Shown piece by piece: positions 56,901 to 64,000 of a stretch of 64,000 nucleotides of DNA (the stretch's first letter is position 1; the number at the start of each line of letters is the position of its first letter). Source of the stretch: Eledone cirrhosa (lineage: Eukaryota; Mollusca; Cephalopoda; Octopoda; Eledonidae); NCBI GenBank assembly GCA_964016885.1, contig OZ024742.1, positions 8,736,662-8,800,661 of the forward strand. The letters are read 5' to 3'. The notes beneath the pieces were generated by a model. The model worked only from the letters and a program-made list of their open reading frames with translations, made no database searches and was not told the origin of the DNA. The position numbers and the translations under genes were made by a program.

Positions 56901-58527
56901 GGTAGATAGTTGTATTGGTAGTCGTTGGTCAACTAGTATGGTAGATAGTTGTATTGGTAGTCGTTGGTCAACTATTATGGTAGATAGTTGTATTGGTAGT
57001 CGTTGGTCAACTGGTATGGTAGATAGTTGTATTGGTAGTCGTTGGTCAACTAGTATGGTAGATAGTTGTATTGGTAGTCGTTGGTCAACTACTATGGTAG
57101 ATAATTGTATTGGTAGTCGTTGGTCAACTGGTATGGTAGATAGTTGTATTGGTAGTCGTTGGTCAACTAGTATGGTACATAGTTGTATTGGTAGTCGTTG
57201 GTCAGCTGGTATAGTAGATAGTTGTATTGGTAGTCGTTTGTCAACTACTATGGTAGATAGTTGTATTGGTAGTCGTTGGTCAACTAGTATGGTACATAGT
57301 TGTATTGGTAGTCGTTGATCAACTGGTATGGTACATAGTTGTATTGGTAGTCGTTGGTCAACTGGTATGGTAGATAGTTGTATTGGTAGTCGTTGGTCAA
57401 CTGGTATGGTAAATAGTTGTATTGGTAGTCGTTGGTCAACTGGTATGGTAGATAGTTGTATTGGTAGTCGTTGGTCAACTACTATGGTAGATAGTTGTAT
57501 TGGTAGTCGTTGGTCAACTGGTATGGTAGATAGTTGTATTGGTAGTCGTTGGTCAACTGGTATAGTAGATAGTTGTATTGGTAGTCGTTGGTCAACTGGT
57601 ATAGTAGATTGTTGTATTGGTAGTCGTTGGTCAACTGGTATGGTAGATAGTTGTATTGGTAGTCGTTGGTCAACTACTATGGTAGATAGTTGTATTGGTA
57701 GTCGTTGGTCAACTACTATGGTAGATAGTTGTATTGGTAGTCGTTGGTCAACTGGTATGGTAGATAGTTGTATTGGTAGACGTTGGTCAACTGGTATGGT
57801 AGATACTTGTATTGGTAGTCGTTGGTCAACTGGTATGGTAGATAGTTGTATTGGTAGTCGTTGGTCAACTGGTATGGTACATAGTTGTATTGGTAGTCGT
57901 TGGTCAACTACTATGGTATATAGTTGTATTGGTAGTCGTTGGTCAACTGGTATGGTAGATAGTTCTATTGGTAGTCGTTGGTCAACTACTATGGTAGATA
58001 CTTGTATTGGTAGTCGTTGGTCAACTGGTATGGTAGATAGTTGTATTGGTAGTCGTTGGTCAACTGGTATGGTACATAGTTGTATTGGTAGTCGTTGGTC
58101 AACTACTATGGTAGATAGCCGTATTGGTAGTCGTTGGTCAACTGGTATGGTAGATAGTTGTATTGGTAGTCGTTGGTTAACTGGTATGGTAGATAGTTTT
58201 ATTGGTAGTCGTTGGTCACCTGGTATGGTAGATAGTTGTAGTGGTAGTCGTTGGTCAACTAGTATGGTAGATAGTTGTATTGGTAGTCGTTGGTCAACTA
58301 GTATGGTAGATAATTGTATTGGTAGTCGTTGGTCAACTGGTATGGTAGATAGTTGTATTGGTAGTCGTTGGTCAACTAGTATGGTACATAGTTGTATTGG
58401 TAGTCGTTGGTCAGCTGGTATAGTAGATAGTTGTATTGGTAGTCGTTGGTCAACTACTATGGTAGATAGTTGTATTGGTAGTCGTTGGTCAACTAGTACG
58501 GTACATAGTTGTATTGGTAGTCGTTGA

Positions 58528-61500
58528 TCAACTGGTATGGTAGATAGTTGTATTGGTAGTCGTTGGTCAACTGGTATGGTAGATAGTTGTATTGGTAATC
58601 GTTGGTCAACTGGTATGGTAGATAGTTGTATTGGTAGTCGTTGGTCAACTACTATGGTAGATAGTTGTATTGGTAATCGTTGGTCAACTACTATGGTAGA
58701 TAGTTGTATTGGTAGTCGTTGGTCAACTGGTATGGTAGATAGTTGTATTGGTAGTCGTTGGTCAACTGGTATGGTAGATAGTTGTATTGGTAGTCGTTGG
58801 TCAACTACTATGGTAGTTAGTTGTATTGGTAGTCGTTGGTCAACTAGTATGGTAGATAGTTGTATTTGTAGTCGTTGGTCAACTGGTATGGTAGATAGTT
58901 GTATTGGTAGTCGTTGGTCAACTGGTATGGTAGATAGTTGTATTGGTAGTCGTTGGTCAACTACTATGGTAGATAGTTGTATTGGTAGTCGTTTGTCAAC
59001 TGGTATAGTAGATAGTTGTATTGGTAGTCGTTGGTCAACTGGTATGGTAGATAGTTGTATTGGTAGTCGTTGGTCAACTACTATGGTAGATAGTTGTATT
59101 GGTAGTCGTTGGTCAACTACTATGGTAGATAGTTGTATTGGTAGTCGTTGGTCAACTACTATGGTAGATAGTTGTATTGGTAGTCGTTGGTCAACTACTA
59201 TGGTAGATAGTTGTATTGGTAGTCGTTGGTCAACTGGTATGGTAGATAGTTGTATTGGTAGTCGTTGGTCAACTACTATGGTAGATAGTTTTATTGGTAG
59301 TCGTTGGTCAAGTGGTATGGTAGATAGTTGTATTGGTAATCGTTGGTCAACTGGTATAGTAGATAGTTGTATTGGTAGTCGTTGGTCAACTGGTATGGTA
59401 GATAATTGTATTGGTAGTCGTTGGTCAACTGGTATGGTAGATTGTTGTATTGGTAGTCGTTGGTCACCTGGTATGGTACATAGTTGTATTGGTAGTCGTT
59501 GGTCAACTGGTATGGTAGATAGTTGTATTGGTAGTCGTTGGTCAACTGGTATGGTAGATAGTTGTATTGGTAGTCGTTGGTCACCTGGTATGGTACATAG
59601 TTGTATTGGTAGTCGTTGGTCAACTACTATGGTAGATAGTTGTATTGGTAGTCTTTGGTCAACTGGTATGGTAGATAGTTGTATTGGTAGTCGTTGGTCA
59701 ACTGGTATAGTAGATAGTTGTATTGGTAGTCTTTGGTCAATTGGTATGGTAGATAGTTGTATTGGTAGTCGTTGGTCAACTGGTATGGTACATAGTTGTA
59801 TTGGTAGTCTTTGGTCAACTGGTATGATAGATAGTTGTATTGGTAGTCTTTGGTCAACTGGTATGGTAGATAGTTGTATTGGTAGTCATTGGTCAACTGG
59901 TATGGTAGATAGTTGTATTGGTAGTCGTTGGTCACCTGGTATGGTACATAGTTGTATTGGTAGTATTTGGTCAACTGGTATGGTACATAGTTTTATTGGT
60001 TGTCTTTGGTCAACTGGTATGGTAGATAGTTGTATTGGTAGTCATTGGTCAACTGGTATGGTACATAGTTGTATTGGTAGTCTTTGGTCAACTGGTATGA
60101 TAGATAGTTGTATTGGTAGACGTTGGTCAACTAGTATGTTGGATAGTTGTATTGGTAGTCGTTCGTTAACTTGTATGGTAGATAGTTGTATTGGTAGTCG
60201 TTGGTCAACTAGTATGGTAGATAGTTTTATTGGTAGTCGTTGGTCAACTGCTATGTTGGATAGTTGTATTGGTAGTCGTTGGTCAACTAATACGGTAGAT
60301 AGTTGGTAGTCGTTGGTCAACTGGTATGGTAGATAGTTGTATTGGTACTCTTTGGTCAACTGGTATGATAGATAGTTGTATTGGTAGTCGTTGGTCAACT
60401 GGTATGGTGGATAGCTGTATTTGTAGACGTTGGTCAACTAGTATGGTAGATAGTTGTATTGGTAGTCGTTGGTCAATTGGTATGGTGGATAGTTGTATTT
60501 GTAGACGTTGGTCAACTAGTATGGTAGATAGTTGTATTGGTAGTCGTTGATCAACTAGTATGGTAGACATTTTGTAGTCGTTGGTCAACTGGTATGTTAG
60601 ATAGTTGTATTGGTACTCTTTGGTCAACTGGTATGATAGATAGTTGTATTGGTAGTCGTTGATCAACTGGTATGGTAGATAGTTGTATTGGTAGTCGTTG
60701 GTCAACTGGTATGGTAGATAGTTGTATTGGTAGTCGTTGGTCAACTGGTATGGTAGATAGTTGTATTGGTAGTCGTTGGTCAACTACTATGGTAGATAGT
60801 TGTATTGGTAATCGTTGGTCAACTACTATGGTAGATAGTTGTATTGGTAGTCGTTGGTCAACTACTATGGTAGATAGTTGTATTGGTAGTCGTTGGTCAA
60901 CTACTATGGTAGATAGTTGTATTGGTATTCGTTGGTCAACTAGTATGGTACATAGTTGTATTGCTTGTCGTTGATCAACTACTATGGTAGATAGTTGTAT
61001 TGGTAGTCGTTGGTCAACTGGTATGGTAGATAGTTGTACTGGTAGTCGTTGGTCAACTACTATGGTAGATAGTTGTATTGGTAGTCGTTGGTCAACTACT
61101 ATGGTAGATAGTTGTATTAGTAGTCGTTGGTCAACTGGTATGGTAGATAGTTGTATTGGTAGTCGTTGGTCAACTACTATGATAGATAGTTGTATTGGTA
61201 GTCGTTGGTCAACTACTATGGTAGATAGTTGTATTGGTAGTCGTTGGTCAACTGGTATGGTAGATAGTTGTATTGGTAGACGTTGGTCAACTGGTATGGT
61301 AGATACTTGTATTGGTAGTCGTTGGTCAACTGGTATGGTAGATAGTTGTATTGGTAGTCGTTGGTCAACTGGTATGGTACATAGTTGTATTGGTAGACGT
61401 TGGTCAACTGGTATGGTAGATACTTGTATTGGTAGTCGTTGGTCAACTGGTATGGTAGATAGTTGTATTGGTAGTCGTTGGTCAACTGGTATGGTACATA

Positions 61501-63900
61501 GTTGTATTGGTAGTCGTTGGTCAACTACTATGGTAGATAGTTGTATTGGTAGTCGTTGGTCAACTGGTATGGTAGATAGTTCTAGTGGTAGTCGTTGGTC
61601 AACTACTATGGTAGATAGTTGTATTGGTAGTCGTTGGTCAACTACTATGGTAGATAGCCGTATTGGTAGTCGTTGGTCAACTGGTATGGTAGATAGTTGT
61701 ATTGGTAGTCGTTGGTTAACTGGTATGGTAGATAGTTGTATTGGTAGTCGTTGGTCACCTGGTATGGTAGATAGTTGTAGTGGTAGTCGTTGGTCAACTA
61801 GTATGGTAGATAGTTGTATTGGTAGTCGTTGGTCAACTAGTATGGTAGATAGTTGTATTGGTAGTCGTTGGTCAACTATTATGGTAGATAGTTGTATTGG
61901 TAGTCGTTGGTCAACTGCTATGGTAGATAGTTGTATTGGTAGTCGTTGGTCAACTAGTATGGTAGATAGTTGTATTGGTAGTCGTTGGTCAACTACTATG
62001 GTAGATAATTGTATTGGTAGTCGTTGGTCAACTGGTATGGTAGATAGTTGTATTGGTAGTCGTTGGTCAACTAGTATGGTACATAGTTGTATTGGTAGTC
62101 GTTGGTCAGCTGGTATAGTAGATAGTTGTATTGGTAGTCGTTGGTCAACTACTATGGTAGATAGTTGTATTGGTAGTCGTTGGTCAACTAGTACGGTACA
62201 TAGTTGTATTGGTAGTCGTTGATCAACTGGTATGGTAGATAGTTGTATTGGTAGTCGTTGGTCAACTGGTATGGTAGATAGTTGTATTGGTAGTCGTTGG
62301 TCAACTGGTATGGTAGATAGTTGTATTGGTAGTCGTTGGTCAACTACTATGGTAGTTAGTTGTATTGGTAGTCGTTGGTCAACTAGTATGGTAGATAGTT
62401 GTATTTGTAGTCGTTGGTCAACTGGTATGGTAGATAGTTGTATTGGTAGTCGTTGGTCAACTGGTATGGTAGATAGTTGTATTGGTAGTCGTTGGTCAAC
62501 TACTATGGTAGATAGTTGTATTGGTAGTCGTTTGTCAACTGGTATAGTAGATAGTTGTATTGGTAGTCGTTGGTCAACTGGTATGGTAGATAGTTGTATT
62601 GGTAGTCGTTGGTCAACTACTATGGTAGATAGTTGTATTGGTAGTCGTTGGTCAACTACTATGGTAGATAGTTGTATTGGTAGTCGTTGGTCAACTACTA
62701 TGGTAGATAGTTGTATTGGTAGTCGTTGGTCAACTACTATGGTAGATAGTTGTATTGGTAGTCGTTGGTCAACTGGTATGGTAGATAGTTGTATTGGTAG
62801 TCGTTGGTCAACTACTATGGTAGATAGTTTTATTGGTAGTCGTTGGTCAAGTGGTATGGTAGATAGTTGTATTGGTAATCGTTGGTCAACTGGTATAGTA
62901 GATAGTTGTATTGGTAGTCGTTGGTCAACTGGTATGGTAGATAATTGTATTGGTAGTCGTTGGTCAACTGGTATGGTAGATTGTTGTATTGGTAGTCGTT
63001 GGTCACCTGGTATGGTACATAGTTGTATTGGTAGTCGTTGGTCAACTGGTATGGTAGATAGTTGTATTGGTAGTCGTTGGTCAACTGGTATGGTAGATAG
63101 TTGTATTGGTAGTCGTTGGTCACCTGGTATGGTAGATAGTTAGATAGTTGTATTGGTAGTCGTTGGTCAACTACTATGGTAGATAGTTGTATTGGTAGTC
63201 GTTGGTCAACTGGTATGGTAGATAGTTGTATTGGTAGTCGTTGGTCAACTACTATGGTAGATAGTTGTATTGGTAGTCTTTGGTCAACTGGTATGGTAGA
63301 TAGTTGTATTGGTAGTCGTTGGTCAACTGGTATAGTAGATAGTTGTATTGGTAGTCTTTGGTCAATTGGTATGGTAGATAGTTGTATTGGTAGTCGTTGG
63401 TCAACTGGTATGGTACATAGTTGTATTGGTAGTCTTTGGTCAACTGGTATGATAGATAGTTGTATTGGTAGTCTTTGGTCAACTGGTATGGTAGATAGTT
63501 GTATTGGTAGTCATTGGTCAACTGGTATGGTAGATAGTTGTATTGGTAGTCGTTGGTCACCTGGTATGGTACATAGTTGTATTGGTAGTCTTTGGTCAAC
63601 TGGTATGGTACATAGTTGTATTGGTAGTCTTTGGTCAACTGGTATGGTAGATAGTTGTATTGGTAGTCATTGGTCAACTGGTATGGTACATAGTTGTATT
63701 GGTAGTCTTTGGTCAACTGGTATGATAGATAGTTGTATTGGTAGACGTTGGTCAACTAGTATGTTGGATAGTTGTATTGGTAGTCGTTCGTTAACTTGTA
63801 TGGTAGATAGTTGTATTGGTAGTCGTTGGTCAACTAGTATGGTAGATAGTTTTATTGGTAGTCGTTGGTCAACTGCTATGGTAGATAGTTGGTAGTCGTT
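58528..63900 (+). repeat. Duplicated 1.8-kb diverged block near the right end
   Basis: The stretch from about 58.54 to 60.30 kb is repeated from about 62.23 to 63.89 kb, about 3.54-3.59 kb apart. Both copies contain the same rare units (TTTATTGG near 59291 and 62830, a TTGTTGTATT unit, CTTTGGTC units, TATGTTGGATAG) and the same shortened unit GATAGTTGGTAGTCG at the end. Between them lies a more uniform stretch. Confidence 0.85.
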
Positions 63901-64000
63901 GGTCAACTGGTATGGTGGATAGCTGTATTTGTAGACGTTGGTCAACTAGTATGGTAGATAGTTGTATTGGTAGTCGTTGGTCAATTGGTATGGTGGATAG

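Larger units (their letters stand above)
37799..64000 (+). repeat. Satellite array 2: 39-bp unit, about 670 copies, continues past the window
   Basis: The unit runs from ATGGTAGATAGTTGTATTGG through TAGTCGTTGGTCAACT plus a variable codon. By count its plus strand has 15 T, 13 G, 8 A and 3 C. Because 39 is a multiple of three, the same 13 residues repeat (MVDSCIGSRWST, then G, T or S) in frames of up to 2505 codons. On the other strand TNDYQYNYLPYQL repeats. Point variants between units change the encoded residue in most cases (D to H, R to L or H, S to N, C to F) with no sign of codon-level constraint. No start context, signal or ending is conserved. Non-coding satellite is the better reading. 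Confidence 0.95.

Noticed and set aside
38251..63755. Minus-strand frames repeating TNDYQYNYLPYQL
   Set aside because: This is the same satellite read on the other strand, with no independent support.
37799..64000. CRISPR array
   Set aside because: The 39-bp units are contiguous with no unique spacers, and the sequence is eukaryotic.

Overview
The window looks like cephalopod (most likely octopus) genomic DNA. The main evidence is at least eight copies or fragments of the tRNA-derived cephalopod SINE, recognisable by a tRNA-like head with a B box, a conserved core that reads GTCGATAAAATAAAGTACCA, and a CCTCCCC...TTGGCCTTGTGCC tail. AT-rich spacers, dense simple repeats and decayed LINE-type retrotransposons fit this. 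No host protein-coding gene, structural RNA gene or CRISPR array could be supported. The window is almost entirely repeats.

Layout. (1) 1-8.6 kb: AT-rich DNA with SINEs on both strands, microsatellites, a 380-bp imperfect inverted repeat (2490-2871) and a scrap of a mariner-type transposase. (2) 8.6-12.2 kb: a decayed non-LTR retrotransposon of the restriction-like-endonuclease (RLE) type, with a reverse transcriptase (RT), a CCHC knuckle and a PD-(D/E)XK-like C-terminus, carrying three in-frame stops and three frameshifts. (3) 12.9-24.3 kb: five insertions of one Tx1/L1-like LINE family. Four (A-D) lie head to tail on the minus strand and one (E) is on the plus strand. Every 3' end abuts a (TATC)n repeat in the same orientation. 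C is a complete but mutated 5.8-kb copy with ORF1 and ORF2. E is 5'-truncated, but its RT/zinc-knuckle frame is intact. (4) 21.26-36.0 kb: satellite array 1, about 12 kb of a 20-bp unit built from TATC/TATG/TCTG words, into which E is inserted. (5) 36.0-37.8 kb: a spacer with pyrimidine-rich DNA, TATG microsatellites and a relic with one C2H2 finger. (6) 37.8 kb to the window edge: satellite array 2, more than 26 kb of a 39-bp unit (about 670 copies) with higher-order structure.

The very long open frames in both arrays arise because the repeat units lack stop codons. They should not be read as genes. The most notable biology is the LINE family whose 3' junctions are all in TATC repeats, an internal hairpin at which two of its copies are 5'-truncated, and the higher-order organisation of two unrelated large satellites only 1.8 kb apart.
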